From Oceanobacter mangrovi (GTDB lineage Bacteria; Pseudomonadota; Gammaproteobacteria; Pseudomonadales; Oceanobacteraceae), in the NCBI RefSeq assembly GCF_019740315.1, contig NZ_JAHXZR010000007.1:1-64000 (forward strand): 64,000 bases of DNA, in the 5' to 3' direction. This document shows, in pieces, positions 45,084-55,369 of the stretch. The notes beneath the pieces were generated by a model that worked only from the letters and a program-made list of their open reading frames with translations, was not told the DNA's origin and did no database searches. Within the stretch, counting starts at the first letter, position 1. Every line of letters starts with the position of its first letter. The position numbers and the translations under genes were made by a program.

Positions 45084-45953
45084 CTAACGGCTGCGCTGTT
45101 TTTCCAGCTGCTTGGCTTTTTGCCAGGACAGTTCCATCTCGTCGAGGCCAACCTGATCCCAGCCACCAGCGGCGAGAGCATCGTCCTCGACCTGGCTGAA
45201 ACGCCGGTAGAAACGTTGATTGGTGCCACGCAAGGCAACTTCCGGGTCAATCTTGTAGTGCCGGGCCAGATTGCTGACGGCAAACAACAAGTCGCCGATT
45301 TCTGACTCCAGCCGCTCGATGTCGCCGGTTGCCATTTCGTGCTGTACTTCGGCCAGCTCTTCCTGAATCTTGCTGACCACTGCGTGAGCGTCATTCCAGT
45401 CAAAGCCAACGCTGCTGGCGCGTTTCTGCAATTTCACTGCCCGGGTCAGGCCCGGCATGGTTGCTGGCACACTGTCGAGCAGCCGCTCAGGCAGCAGGTT
45501 GCCACCGGCCCGCGCCAGCTTGTCGGATTTTTCCTGCTGCTTGATCAAATCCCAGTTGGCGTTGATTTCCGCTTCCTGCGGTGAAATCGACGGATCCCGT
45601 TCGCTTGCCAAGGTACCTTGTGGAAACACATGGGGATGACGGCGAATCAATTTTTGCACCAGCCGGTCGATAATGCTGGCGAGGTCAAAATGACCGGCTT
45701 CCGAGCCCATCTGGCCATAAAAGATCACCTGGAACAGCAGGTCGCCCAGTTCCTCCTCCAGATGTGGCCAGTCCTGCCGTTCAATGGCATCGGCGACTTC
45801 GTAGGCTTCTTCCAGCGTGTGCGGCAAAATTGTGGCGAAGTCCTGTTTCAGATCCCACGGACAGCCGGTTTGCGGGTTACGCAAACGGGCCATCAGGGTG
45901 ATCAGATCAGCAAGATCATAGGTCACCGGGCGGCTCATCCCTGCGCTGCTCAT
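45084..45953 (-). CDS. mazG: Nucleoside triphosphate pyrophosphohydrolase MazG
   Basis: Hydrolyses NTPs to NMPs and, in E. coli, lowers ppGpp effects. The 289 residues contain two MazG domains, each with an E-x2-E metal motif: TLEEAYEVADAIE plus LEEELGDLLFQVIFY, then KIQEELAEVQHEM plus LESEIGDLLFAVSNLARH. It starts in an ATGA overlap with the relA stop (45953); ATG 45938 is an alternative. The relA-mazG pair is widely conserved. Confidence 0.94.
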   Translation of the reverse strand: MSSAGMSRPVTYDLADLITLMARLRNPQTGCPWDLKQDFATILPHTLEEAYEVADAIERQDWPHLEEELGDLLFQVIFYGQMGSEAGHFDLASIIDRLVQKLIRRHPHVFPQGTLASERDPSISPQEAEINANWDLIKQQEKSDKLARAGGNLLPERLLDSVPATMPGLTRAVKLQKRASSVGFDWNDAHAVVSKIQEELAEVQHEMATGDIERLESEIGDLLFAVSNLARHYKIDPEVALRGTNQRFYRRFSQVEDDALAAGGWDQVGLDEMELSWQKAKQLEKQRSR

Positions 45954-48196
45954 CCCTGTGAACCGCCACGAATCCGGCGCGCCGAGATGATGTTTGGCAG
46001 CTGCTCGATTTTCTTCATCAGGCGACCGAGATTTTCGAGGCTCTCAACTTCCACCGTCAGCTGCATGCTGGCGGTATGATCGCCCTGGTTGGACTGGGTA
46101 TTCACGCCAATCACGTTAACCCGTTCGTTCGCCAGAATAGCACTGACGTCGCGCAGCAGACCGGTACGGTCGAACGCCAGAATCGACATTTCCACCGGGT
46201 AAGTTCGTGATGGCGCCGCCCCCCAACTCACCTGCAGTACCCGATTCGGCTCCATGGCCTCCAGGTGCAACAGGTTTTCACAGTCGCTGCGGTGCACGGT
46301 CACACCGCGACCAATGGTAACGTAACCACGAATATCGTCGCCCGGCACCGGATGACAACACTGTGCCATCTGGGTCAGCAGGTTGCCGACACCCTCGATA
46401 TAAATATCGTCCTTGCCCGGCTTCTTGTTAGTGTCTGCCCGCCGCAACAGCGGCAATTCCTGCTGCGGCTGTACCGAGTCGGTCTGCTTCAGCACCGCGT
46501 TAACAATCTGGCCGATACGCATGTCGCCAGCACCAACCGCGGCAAACATGTCGTCAACGGACTTGTAGTTCATCTGTTGGGCGATGTCGTGCAGCGGCTC
46601 CTGCGCCAGATCGAGACGATCCAGTTCTCGCAGCACCAGCGCACGGCCTTCTTCGATGTTCTGATCACGGGCCTGCAGCTTGAACCAATGGGCAACCTTG
46701 GCGCGCGCCCGGCTGGTATGGATGTAACCGGATTCCGGATACAACCAGTCACGGCTCGGATGGGCGTTAGGATGAGTCAGGATTTCGACCTGCTCGCCGG
46801 TCTTGAGAATATAGGTCAGCGGTACGATACGACCGTTAACCTTGGCACCACGGCACTTGTTACCGACTTCAGTGTGTACCCGGTAAGCGAAATCCACCGG
46901 TGTCGCCCGTGGTGGCAAATCAACCACGTGGCCTTCCGGTGTGAACACATAAATGCGGTCCGGGTTAATATCGCTGCGCAGTTCCTGCGCCAGCTCTGGC
47001 AGGTCGTCGAGTTCTTCGTGCCACTCCAGCACCGAACGCAACCAGGCAATTTTCTGCTCGTAGCCCTGATCCTTGCCGCCGGTATCCGTGCCTTTGTAGA
47101 GCCAGTGCGCACATACGCCCAGTTCAGCATCTTCATGCATGCCGTGGGTACGAATCTGTACTTCCAGCACCTTGCCTTCCGGACCGATTACCGCGGTATG
47201 CAACGAGCGATAGCCGTTTTCCTTGGGGTTAGCGATGTAGTCATCGAATTCATTGGGAATATGACGCCAGAGCGTATGCACAGTACCCAGCGCGGCGTAA
47301 CAGTCGCGCAGCTCTGGCACCAGAATTCGCACCGCGCGAATATCGTAGATCTGTGAGAAATCGAGATTCTTGCGGCTCATTTTGCGCCAGATGCTGTAAA
47401 TGTGTTTGGCGCGGCCATAAACATCACAGCGAATACCGCTCGACAGCAGTTCTTCCCGCAGGGTCTGTACCACCTGATCAATGTAGTCCTGACGGGCAAT
47501 ACGCTTTTCATCCAGCAAACGGGCAATCTGTTTGTAGGAAGTTGGCTGCAGATAGCGGAACGCCAGGTCTTCCAGTTCCCACTTGAGGTGACCAATACCC
47601 AAACGATGGGCCAGCGGTGCATAAACGTTGAAGACTTCTTCCGCGACCTTGTGACGACGGTCTTCCGGCGCGTCTTTGACCGCCCGGATGGCCGAGGTAC
47701 GTTCTGCCAGCTTGATCAGTGCCACTCGCACGTCATCAATCATGGCCACCAGCATTTTACGCAGGTTATCGACCTGGGCTTCACGCTGGCCCAGTACCGT
47801 TTCGCCGGAAGAGTTCTGAATGGCGCTGATCGCAGCCATCCGCAGCACCCCTTCAATCAGCTTGGCTACCTGAGAGCCGAACTCCCGTTCGACCTTGGCC
47901 AGCGGCAGACGTCCTTCACGTACCGCCCGGTACAGTACAGCGGCAACGATGGACTCGGTGTCGAGGCGCAAATCCATCAGAATCTGGGCCATTTCCAGAC
48001 CCATCTGAATACTGTCTACCGACCAGTAGGTTTGATTGGCAATCGCTTCATCCGACAGCTGTTTGGCCAGTTGCAATGCCTGTAACAGCCGTTCGCTATC
48101 GCGAATTTCATAAACCTGCAGCACCTTTTCCAGCCAGTGCTCAATGTCCAGCTCACCATCGTGCCAGAGCGGTAAATCTTCCCGTACCTTAACCAT
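45950..48196 (-). CDS. relA: GTP pyrophosphokinase RelA
   Basis: Makes (p)ppGpp on ribosomes with uncharged tRNA. The 748 residues have an N-terminal pseudo-hydrolase domain in which the HD motif is lost (AAVLYRAVREGRL), so it is synthetase-only. Then come the synthetase core (YDIRAVRILVPELRDCYAALG, NGYRSLHTAVIGPEG, VEVQIRT-type strand, HWLYK), a TGS domain (IYVFTPEGHVVDLPPRATPVDFAYRVHT) and a C-terminal ACT domain (NVIGVNTQSNQGDHTASM). Its ATG overlaps the rlmD end by eight bases. Confidence 0.95.
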   Translation of the reverse strand: MVKVREDLPLWHDGELDIEHWLEKVLQVYEIRDSERLLQALQLAKQLSDEAIANQTYWSVDSIQMGLEMAQILMDLRLDTESIVAAVLYRAVREGRLPLAKVEREFGSQVAKLIEGVLRMAAISAIQNSSGETVLGQREAQVDNLRKMLVAMIDDVRVALIKLAERTSAIRAVKDAPEDRRHKVAEEVFNVYAPLAHRLGIGHLKWELEDLAFRYLQPTSYKQIARLLDEKRIARQDYIDQVVQTLREELLSSGIRCDVYGRAKHIYSIWRKMSRKNLDFSQIYDIRAVRILVPELRDCYAALGTVHTLWRHIPNEFDDYIANPKENGYRSLHTAVIGPEGKVLEVQIRTHGMHEDAELGVCAHWLYKGTDTGGKDQGYEQKIAWLRSVLEWHEELDDLPELAQELRSDINPDRIYVFTPEGHVVDLPPRATPVDFAYRVHTEVGNKCRGAKVNGRIVPLTYILKTGEQVEILTHPNAHPSRDWLYPESGYIHTSRARAKVAHWFKLQARDQNIEEGRALVLRELDRLDLAQEPLHDIAQQMNYKSVDDMFAAVGAGDMRIGQIVNAVLKQTDSVQPQQELPLLRRADTNKKPGKDDIYIEGVGNLLTQMAQCCHPVPGDDIRGYVTIGRGVTVHRSDCENLLHLEAMEPNRVLQVSWGAAPSRTYPVEMSILAFDRTGLLRDVSAILANERVNVIGVNTQSNQGDHTASMQLTVEVESLENLGRLMKKIEQLPNIISARRIRGGSQG

Positions 48197-49505
48197 GTTT
48201 CTTTTCCCGCCGGCTCAGCATCACCATGGTTTCCACGTGGTGGGTCTGTGGAAACATATCCATGATGCCAGCCTTGTCTACTTGATAACCGGCCTTGACC
48301 AACCGATCCAGATCGCGTGCCAGGGTCGCCGCGTCACAAGACACATAAAGAATCTGCGATACCCCGCGCGCACTCAATTCATTCATCTGGGCCGCCGCCC
48401 CCGCTCGTGGCGGGTCAAGCAGTACCTTGTCGGGTGCCAGCAGGTGGGCCAACACGCCTTCGTTCGATAAATCCGCTGCAACCGCATGCAAGGACAAAGC
48501 CAGTGCACTCGCCTGCTGCTGTAAACTGTTCACCATGCTGTCCTGCACTTCGACCGCATAAACCCGGTCGCAGCGCCGCGCCAGCGGCATACTGAAGTTG
48601 CCGTGACCGGCAAAAAGATCCCAGATCACTTCGCCCGGCTGTGGCTGTAACCACTCCAGTGCCTGCATAACCATGGTGCGGTTCACTGCGCCATTGACCT
48701 GAAAGAAGTCGCTGAGTTGCATCCGCAAGGGCTGCTCATCAACATAATGAACCAGTGTTTGCGGAGCATCAGGATACAGACATTCCGGCAATTCTTCCTT
48801 GCCCTGGCTTAACCACAGCTGAATTGCCTGGCCGTCTGGTTGACTGCTGATGAATTCCACCAGCTTGTTCTTGTCCGGTTCATTCAGGGGCTTGAGTACC
48901 CGTAATACCAGTGCCAACGCATTATCGGCAGCAATCACTTCAATCTGGGTGATGCGGTCACGGCCCTGTAAGCTGCCGATCAGCTCACGCCACTGGGCCC
49001 AGTCGAGTACCGCCAGATCTGGCAGCACCGGACAGCGATCAATATTGGACAGGTGTTCGGAACGACCTTCGCGGAAGCCAACAAAGTTCTGTTGTTTTTC
49101 CTTGCTGAAACGCACCCCCAGACGGGCCTTGCGGCGGTAATGCCAGGGATCGGCAGTGATCGGGGCAGCCCATTCGGCCACCTCGATACCATGACGGGAA
49201 AATTCGCGGGCTACCCGCTGCTGCTTGTAATTAACCTGGGCGGCATAGTCGAGATGCTGCAGGTCGCAGCCACCGCAACGCTGATAATGAGGGCAAGCGG
49301 GTTCGATACGATCCGGTGAAGCTTCATCGATGCTGACCAGACGGGTCATCCAGACTTTCTTACGTCGGCCATCGAGGCGCGCGGTAACGGTTTCGCCTGG
49401 CAAGGCGCCCGGTACGAAATAGACGTCACGGCCGCGTTTCGCCACGCCCTGGCCTTCGGAAGTCAGGTCCTGAATCGTCAGTTGCAAACTTGTTGGTGTA
49501 GCCAC
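48189..49505 (-). CDS. rlmD: 23S rRNA (uracil1939-C5)-methyltransferase RlmD
   Basis: A 438-residue TRAM-domain methyltransferase with an N-terminal TRAM (QDLTSEGQGVAKRGRDVYFV) and [4Fe-4S] ligands CPHYQRCGGCDLQ with a further Cys in DRCPVLPD. The SAM site is VIWDLFAGHGNFSMPLA and the catalytic Cys is in ILYVSCDAATLARDL. The rlmD-relA-mazG order with gacS and cysM upstream is that of Pseudomonas. Confidence 0.95.
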   Translation of the reverse strand: MATPTSLQLTIQDLTSEGQGVAKRGRDVYFVPGALPGETVTARLDGRRKKVWMTRLVSIDEASPDRIEPACPHYQRCGGCDLQHLDYAAQVNYKQQRVAREFSRHGIEVAEWAAPITADPWHYRRKARLGVRFSKEKQQNFVGFREGRSEHLSNIDRCPVLPDLAVLDWAQWRELIGSLQGRDRITQIEVIAADNALALVLRVLKPLNEPDKNKLVEFISSQPDGQAIQLWLSQGKEELPECLYPDAPQTLVHYVDEQPLRMQLSDFFQVNGAVNRTMVMQALEWLQPQPGEVIWDLFAGHGNFSMPLARRCDRVYAVEVQDSMVNSLQQQASALALSLHAVAADLSNEGVLAHLLAPDKVLLDPPRAGAAAQMNELSARGVSQILYVSCDAATLARDLDRLVKAGYQVDKAGIMDMFPQTHHVETMVMLSRREKKHG

Positions 49506-49596
49506 CCGGATATCCCCCGTTCAATTCGGCGCACAGTATTGGCACTGACTGACGGATTGCAACCCTGCCAGCGGGGGAATCCGCAAATAAACCGCT

Positions 49597-50508
49597 TCAG
49601 GACGGTGCAAAAACCCCGGACGACAGATAACGGTCGCCGCGATCACACACTATTGCCACAATGGTGGCATTGGTTTCAGTCTGTGCCAGCTGCAGCGCAG
49701 CAAACACTGCACCACCCGACGACACACCACAGAAAATGCCTTCTTCACGGGCCAGCCGCCGCATGGTTTGCTCGGCATCCTGCTGGCCGATATCGAGCAC
49801 CTGATCGACTCGCTGGCGATCAAAAATGGTTGGCAGATATTCTTCCGGCCAGCGACGAATACCCGGGATCGAAGCGCCGTCTGTGGGTTGCAGGCCAACC
49901 ACACAAACATCAGGGTTTTGTTCCTTCAGGTAACGTGACGTTCCCATGATGGTTCCGGTTGTACCCATCGAGCTGACGAAGTGGGTAACCTGGCCTGCAG
50001 TCTGTTGCCAGATTTCCGGCCCGGTGCTGGCGTAGTGAGCCTCCGGATTATCCATGTTGCCAAATTGGTTCAGCACCTTGCCCTGGCCCTGTGATTCCAT
50101 CGTCAGCGCCAGATCACGGGCTTCTTCCATACTGCCCACCAGAATCAGTTCAGCACCATAGGCCTGCATCGCCCAGCGTCGTTCCATGGTGCTGTTGTCC
50201 GGCATGATCAGAATCATCTTGTAGCCCATCATGGCGGCGGCCATCGCCAGGGCAATACCAGTGTTGCCACTGGTGGCTTCGATCAGGGTGTCGCCAGGGC
50301 TGATCTGACCACGTAGTTCGGCCCGCTGGATCATCGACAAGGCTGGCCGGTCTTTCACCGAGCCAGCCGGGTTATTGCCTTCAAGCTTCAGCAACACCTG
50401 GTTGCCATGGTCGTTTTGCGCCATCCGCTGCAAACGGACCAGCGGTGTCTGCCCAATACAGTCAATGATAGTGGGATATTGTATTGCTGTGCGATCAGAG
50501 TCACTCAT
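49597..50508 (-). CDS. cysM: Cysteine synthase B CysM
   Basis: A PLP enzyme making cysteine (or S-sulfocysteine) from O-acetylserine. The 303 residues show IIDCIGQTPLVRLQRM, the PLP lysine in KLEGNNPAGSVKDRPA, phosphate-binding EATSGNTGIALAMAAAM and VSSMGTTGTIMGTSRYL. KDRPALSMI is typical of CysM rather than CysK. The frame is open to 50580, but ATG 50508 fits family starts. It is divergent from gacS. Confidence 0.93.
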   Translation of the reverse strand: MSDSDRTAIQYPTIIDCIGQTPLVRLQRMAQNDHGNQVLLKLEGNNPAGSVKDRPALSMIQRAELRGQISPGDTLIEATSGNTGIALAMAAAMMGYKMILIMPDNSTMERRWAMQAYGAELILVGSMEEARDLALTMESQGQGKVLNQFGNMDNPEAHYASTGPEIWQQTAGQVTHFVSSMGTTGTIMGTSRYLKEQNPDVCVVGLQPTDGASIPGIRRWPEEYLPTIFDRQRVDQVLDIGQQDAEQTMRRLAREEGIFCGVSSGGAVFAALQLAQTETNATIVAIVCDRGDRYLSSGVFAPS

Positions 50509-50679
50509 GGGTGGACAACCTGTGTGATATAACAAAATGGATTTATGGTAAGCAGAAAAAGCGTCAAATCTTAATAACAAATGCGAATTTGATTATGCAC
50601 ATGCACACATCCGGGCAATTGCACCGCCTGGCATTCGCCAGTAACCTTTCGAAAACCTGCTGAAGACGTCCTGCCAATA

Positions 50680-53526
50680 ATGAAAAACTGGAACATCCAA
50701 CAGCGCTTCCTGTTGATCGGCATGCTGCCGGGCCTGCTGATATCTCTGGTGCTGGGCGTTTATTTCATCAGCCAGCGCTTCCACGACCTCAATGATCTGC
50801 TCGACCAACGGGCACTGGCAATGGCCAAGCAGCTGGCACCGGTTTGTGAATACGGCGTTACGATTGGCAATTCGGCCATTTTGCAGAACATTGCCAACAA
50901 CATGCTGGAAGAGCCGGATGTCCGCTCTGTCAGCATTTATAACCAGGATATGCAGCTGCTGGCCCACTCCGGCCCACGTATGCTGACCGACCAGCAAAGC
51001 AGTGCCCAAATGCAGCGCGGCCAGATGCACCTGATCCGGACCTCGGGATCAGTACGTATTCGGGCACCAATTCTGGCCCAGAACCTGTTGATTTCCGATC
51101 AGGTCTCAAACCAGTTTTTCGCTGAACAAAGCCCGGCTCCACGCTTGCTGGGTTGGGCGGAACTGGAATTGTCAGCGACCAATACCGAACTGACCCGCTA
51201 TCAACACATCGCATCTTCTCTGTCGCTGATTGTTGTTACCCTGATTGTTGGCCTGCTGATAGCCATTCGTCTCGGCCGTCAGTTTTCCGGCCCCAGCAAC
51301 AATATCCTGCAAGCGCTGAAATCGCTGATGGAAGGCAAATACGAAACCCGTGTACAGGTAGAAGCCAGCGGTGAACTGCGCGAAATGGCGACCAGCCTTA
51401 ATACCCTTGCAGCCGGCTTGCAGCGCACCATCTCAGAGCAGCAACGTAACCTTGAAGAAGCCACCCGCGACATGCAGGAAACCATGGACGATCTGGAAAT
51501 CCGCAACCGTCAGCTGTTGCTGGACCAGCGTGAAGCCAAGGAAGCCAGTCGGATGAAGTCCGAATTTCTTGCCAACGTCTCACATGAATTACGGACGCCC
51601 CTCAACAGCATCAGCGGTTTTGTTGACCGCATGAAGCAGACCGAGCTGTCCGAACGCCAGCAGGACTGGATTGATATTGTTTCCAAGGCGACCCGCGACC
51701 TGGTCGGTATCATCAACGACATTCTCGACCTCTCCAAACTCGAAGCCGGCAAGCTGATCATCACCCACGCGCCATTTAACCTGCGCGACGTGGTTGAAGA
51801 CGTACTCGAACTGATCGCCCCCAACGGTATGCGCAAGGGGCTGGAGATCTCACTGGCGATTGCACCGGAGGTGCCGGTTTGCCTGTCCGGAGACTCCATG
51901 CGGCTGAAACAGGTGCTCACCAATCTGGTTGGCAACGCCGTAAAATTTACCGATCAGGGATCCGTTCATCTCAGCATCAGCCTGATCAATAGCCGTGACA
52001 ATCAGGCCAGCCTGCTGTTTGAGATCCAGGACACCGGCGTCGGGCTGTCACTGGAGCAGCAACAAAAACTGTTCAACGCCTTTACCCAGGCCGATAACAG
52101 CACCGCCCGCAAATTTGGTGGCAGCGGACTGGGGCTGATCATATCCCGTGCGCTGGTTGAAGCCATGCATGGCGACATCAAGGTCGAAAGCAGTCCTGGG
52201 GAAGGATCGACGTTCAGTTTCCATATCACGGTTGATATCGACAAGCAGCACCGTCATGCCCTGCCAGCACTGTCACCAGGCTGCCTGGCACTGCTGGACG
52301 ACCGCGAACACAGCCTGCTGAACATTCACCAGTTGCTGACCAGCTGGGGGCTGGAGTCAATCGACTGCCGCAGCGCCGACGCGCTGGAAAGCCTGATCGC
52401 TGACGACAGTATCAAACTCGATGCCATCATCATGGCGGTACAAAGCAGCTATATCGGCACCGAAAAATGCCACAGTCTGGGAACCAGGCTGGTACCACAG
52501 GGCATTCCTATCGTTGCTCTGGTCGACAGCGAAGACGAGGAAGACCGCCAGCGGTTACTCGAGTATGGCGCAGTGAGCTGTCTGAGCCGCCCGCTCAACA
52601 GCCGCAAACTGCATCGACTGCTGGATAAACTGCTCAATGGCGAAGCTCTGAACGAGCCGGAAAATCGCGACAAGGCGGTAGTGACCAGTCAAAATACCTT
52701 GCCGCCGACCATCCTGGTAGTCGATGACAATGAGGCTAACCTCAAGCTGGTGCTGATTTTGCTGGAAGATCTTGGTTTGCCTGTGATCCCCGCCAGCTCA
52801 GGCCCACAGGCAATTGAAGCAATTCAGCAACATGCCATTGATCTGGTGTTTATGGATATTCAGATGCCAGGCATGACCGGCCTGGAAGCCACTGAGGCAA
52901 TTCGCCAGCTGCCTGGTAAACAGAGCCTTCCGATCATTGCCCTCACTGCTCATGCCATGGCCGATGAGCGCCAGTATCTGATCAAAAAGGGCATGAACGA
53001 TTACCAGACCAAACCGATTTCGCTGCAGCAGCTGATTGATACGATTTATCAATGGACGGGATATCGAGCCAGTGCCCAGCCATATCTGGAAAGGGAGAAC
53101 ATACCACCAGCGGCGGCTATCGTCACCACCAACTCTCAACCGGCAGCGGAGTACACCGTTTTTTCAGTCGCGGCTGCCCTTCAGGCTGCCAGCCAGAAGC
53201 CGGCTTTGGCTAATGAAATGATGAGTCTGTTGCTGAAAAACCTGCCTGCCGATCTGGAAAGTATTCGTGACTGCTGGGAAGAGGAGGATCTGACTCATCT
53301 GCAAGCCGCCGTCCATCGGCTGCATGGGGCAACCCGTTATTGTGGCGTGCCACAACTACAACACGCTCTTAATGAACTGGAAACCGCACTTAAATCCGGT
53401 AACTCAGCGTCACTGCCAGAACTGATGCGGATGACCATGACAGCCGGTAGCCGGCTGCAACAATGGAGTGAGGATAACGACTGGCAGGCACTGATTCAAA
53501 ACCAGACCAGCGCTGTTAACGACTGA
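50680..53526 (+). CDS. gacS: Hybrid sensor kinase GacS/BarA
   Basis: A 948-residue tripartite kinase that feeds the response regulator GacA, controlling secondary metabolism and virulence through CsrA/Rsm small RNAs. It has a helix at about residues 10-30, a periplasmic sensor, a second helix at about 177-199, HAMP, HisKA with His302 (NVSHELRTPLNSI), an ATPase domain (DTGVGLSLEQQ, GSGLGLIISRALV), a degenerate first receiver, a full receiver with Asp726 (LVFMDIQMPGM) and an HPt domain with His879 (AVHRLHGATRYCG). Synteny with cysM supports the name. Its end overlaps convergent acpS by 11 bases. Confidence 0.93.
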   Translation: MKNWNIQQRFLLIGMLPGLLISLVLGVYFISQRFHDLNDLLDQRALAMAKQLAPVCEYGVTIGNSAILQNIANNMLEEPDVRSVSIYNQDMQLLAHSGPRMLTDQQSSAQMQRGQMHLIRTSGSVRIRAPILAQNLLISDQVSNQFFAEQSPAPRLLGWAELELSATNTELTRYQHIASSLSLIVVTLIVGLLIAIRLGRQFSGPSNNILQALKSLMEGKYETRVQVEASGELREMATSLNTLAAGLQRTISEQQRNLEEATRDMQETMDDLEIRNRQLLLDQREAKEASRMKSEFLANVSHELRTPLNSISGFVDRMKQTELSERQQDWIDIVSKATRDLVGIINDILDLSKLEAGKLIITHAPFNLRDVVEDVLELIAPNGMRKGLEISLAIAPEVPVCLSGDSMRLKQVLTNLVGNAVKFTDQGSVHLSISLINSRDNQASLLFEIQDTGVGLSLEQQQKLFNAFTQADNSTARKFGGSGLGLIISRALVEAMHGDIKVESSPGEGSTFSFHITVDIDKQHRHALPALSPGCLALLDDREHSLLNIHQLLTSWGLESIDCRSADALESLIADDSIKLDAIIMAVQSSYIGTEKCHSLGTRLVPQGIPIVALVDSEDEEDRQRLLEYGAVSCLSRPLNSRKLHRLLDKLLNGEALNEPENRDKAVVTSQNTLPPTILVVDDNEANLKLVLILLEDLGLPVIPASSGPQAIEAIQQHAIDLVFMDIQMPGMTGLEATEAIRQLPGKQSLPIIALTAHAMADERQYLIKKGMNDYQTKPISLQQLIDTIYQWTGYRASAQPYLERENIPPAAAIVTTNSQPAAEYTVFSVAAALQAASQKPALANEMMSLLLKNLPADLESIRDCWEEEDLTHLQAAVHRLHGATRYCGVPQLQHALNELETALKSGNSASLPELMRMTMTAGSRLQQWSEDNDWQALIQNQTSAVND

Positions 53527-53947
53527 GCACCGCAAAGGCCAGGATCAGGCCACCGTCGTCAGTGAGACTCAGCAAGGCGGTCTGGCCGCCAAGCTGAAAC
53601 AAACGCTGCTCAGCAGCGTCATATAGGCGCACCAAAGGTGCGCCGTGAGCATCCCGCAAAACTTCAATTTGCTGAAATCCGACGCCTTTGGCAATGCCTG
53701 TACCAAGTGCCTTGGCGATCGCCTCTTTGGCAGCGTACTGCTTGGCGAGGAAGTTCTCCGAGCCACCGCGCTGCTGCCACAGCTGTTGTTCTGCGGCCGT
53801 CAGGATACGCTGCACGAAACGTTCACCCTTGCGCTGATAAACGGCCGCAACCCGTTGCTGGCGGATCATATCAGTGCCGATTCCAACGACCTGGGCCGCA
53901 ACCTGACTACCGCCTTGAGCGCCAACCTCAGGCCTGTTAGCCATCAT
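53516..53947 (-). CDS. acpS: Holo-[acyl-carrier-protein] synthase AcpS
   Basis: Transfers phosphopantetheine from CoA to acyl carrier protein. The 143 residues include the Mg-binding Asp in [10 protein letters not shown] (about residues 20-29) and the Glu in [20 protein letters not shown]. About 17 extra N-terminal residues precede the usual start. The ATG overlaps the pdxJ stop (ATGA), as in the conserved rnc-era-recO-pdxJ-acpS operon. It is the last gene. Confidence 0.93.
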   Translation of the reverse strand: MMANRPEVGAQGGSQVAAQVVGIGTDMIRQQRVAAVYQRKGERFVQRILTAAEQQLWQQRGGSENFLAKQYAAKEAIAKALGTGIAKGVGFQQIEVLRDAHGAPLVRLYDAAEQRLFQLGGQTALLSLTDDGGLILAFAVLSR

Positions 53948-54681
53948 GCGCTGGCGCGTGCCAGCAATTCACGCATTTCCCGTACGGCTTGTTCGAAGCC
54001 CACAAAGACAGCATGGGCAACAATCGCATGACCGATATTCAGCTCGTTCATTTGTGGAATCGCCGCAATGGCTTCAACGTTGTGGTAGTTGAGGCCATGA
54101 CCGGCGTTAACAACCAGACCTTTGGCAGCCGCATAGCTGGCTGCCAGTTCAATCCGTTCCAGCTCTGCCTGCTGTTCGGCCGGAGTTTCGGCATCGGCAT
54201 AACGGCCGGTGTGCAGTTCGATCACGGGGGCGCCGGTGCGCACAGTGGCATCAATCTGGGCTTCATCCGGATCAATAAACAGGGAAACTTCCGCCCCAAT
54301 TGCTTTCATACGCGCCACAGCAGCGGCGATAGGCGCTTCCTGACCGACCACGTCCAGACCACCTTCAGTCGTCAGCTCTTCACGCTTTTCCGGTACCAGG
54401 CAAACGCATTGCGGCTCGATTTCCTCGGCCAGTTCCAGCATGGCGTCCGTAACGGCCATTTCCAGATTCATACGGGTCGCCAGGGTTTCCTTCAACACGT
54501 AAACATCACGGGTCTGGATATGGCGACGATCTTCACGCGGATGAATGGTGATACCGTCCGCGCCAGCCTGTTCAGCCACAAAGGCAGCCTGTACCGGATC
54601 CGGATAACGAGTCCCACGGGCCTGACGCAGTGTCGCCACGTGATCAATGTTTACACCCAGCAATACCCGATGTTGTTTCAC
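53944..54681 (-). CDS. pdxJ: Pyridoxine 5'-phosphate synthase PdxJ
   Basis: Condenses 1-deoxyxylulose 5-phosphate and 3-amino-2-oxopropyl phosphate to pyridoxine phosphate. The 245-residue TIM barrel shows [69 protein letters not shown] and [15 protein letters not shown] chose GTG 54681, seven bases after AGGAG; the ATG at 54687 lies almost on that ribosome site. Frames open further upstream overlap recO and are not used. Confidence 0.93.
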   Translation of the reverse strand: MKQHRVLLGVNIDHVATLRQARGTRYPDPVQAAFVAEQAGADGITIHPREDRRHIQTRDVYVLKETLATRMNLEMAVTDAMLELAEEIEPQCVCLVPEKREELTTEGGLDVVGQEAPIAAAVARMKAIGAEVSLFIDPDEAQIDATVRTGAPVIELHTGRYADAETPAEQQAELERIELAASYAAAKGLVVNAGHGLNYHNVEAIAAIPQMNELNIGHAIVAHAVFVGFEQAVREMRELLARASA

Positions 54682-54724
54682 GCACATTCTCCTGTTGTCG
54701 TCGCAACGACCTTGATAAAAAAAA

Positions 54725-55369
54725 TCAGCCGCGCGGCTGATTGAATAACTCTCGACTGACCAGTCCCGCTGGCAGTCGCGCCGCCAATGCTTGTCGCAAC
54801 ACGTGTTTGGCAACCGGCAGGGTTTGCAGGTTGAAATGTCCACGGCCAATTTGCAATAACCATTCGCCGCGATAAGGGCCATCTGCCCGCTCGACAAAAC
54901 CTTCCTGCTGCACAAACTGATAATGCTGCTGCTCACGTACCGGACTGCCATCGAGCTGCCGGTGCCAGTCAAAATGGTAACCCAGGCTACTCAGTAACCG
55001 ATATTCAAACACTCTTAGCCAGGGCTCCGCCAACTGCTGTTGCGACAAGGCTGCCAGTGCCTGTAAATAGAGGTCGTAAATCGCTTCCACCGCTTCACCC
55101 TGCGGTAGCAAACGCACCAGCAGTTCATTGAGATAGCTGCCGCAGTAAAGGTATTCGGCTTGTAAGGGAAAGGATTGCAGCGGCTCAGCCAGCTTGAGTC
55201 TTGGCCAGTCCTGCTCAGCGCACCAGTCACCCTGATAATGGGTGTGTAACTGCAAGGTACGGGAGTGTGGCCCCCGAAGCATCAGGTGACCGTGTTGACG
55301 GGTAAAAACATTGAGCAGCCAGCCGGTTTCAGCCACCGGCCAGCGATGCAGCACCACAAAGGACTGCAT
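54725..55369 (-). CDS. recO: DNA repair protein RecO
   Basis: Loads RecA with RecR in recombinational gap repair. The 214 residues begin with the OB-fold ([27 protein letters not shown]) and continue with the helical domain ([44 protein letters not shown]). The zinc cysteines of some RecO proteins are absent, as in enteric RecO. The start overlaps the era stop by one base (TAATG). Confidence 0.9.
   Translation of the reverse strand: MQSFVVLHRWPVAETGWLLNVFTRQHGHLMLRGPHSRTLQLHTHYQGDWCAEQDWPRLKLAEPLQSFPLQAEYLYCGSYLNELLVRLLPQGEAVEAIYDLYLQALAALSQQQLAEPWLRVFEYRLLSSLGYHFDWHRQLDGSPVREQQHYQFVQQEGFVERADGPYRGEWLLQIGRGHFNLQTLPVAKHVLRQALAARLPAGLVSRELFNQPRG

Noticed and set aside
46265-47356. 363-codon open frame on the plus strand across relA
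   Set aside because: Antisense to RelA motifs; no recognisable protein.
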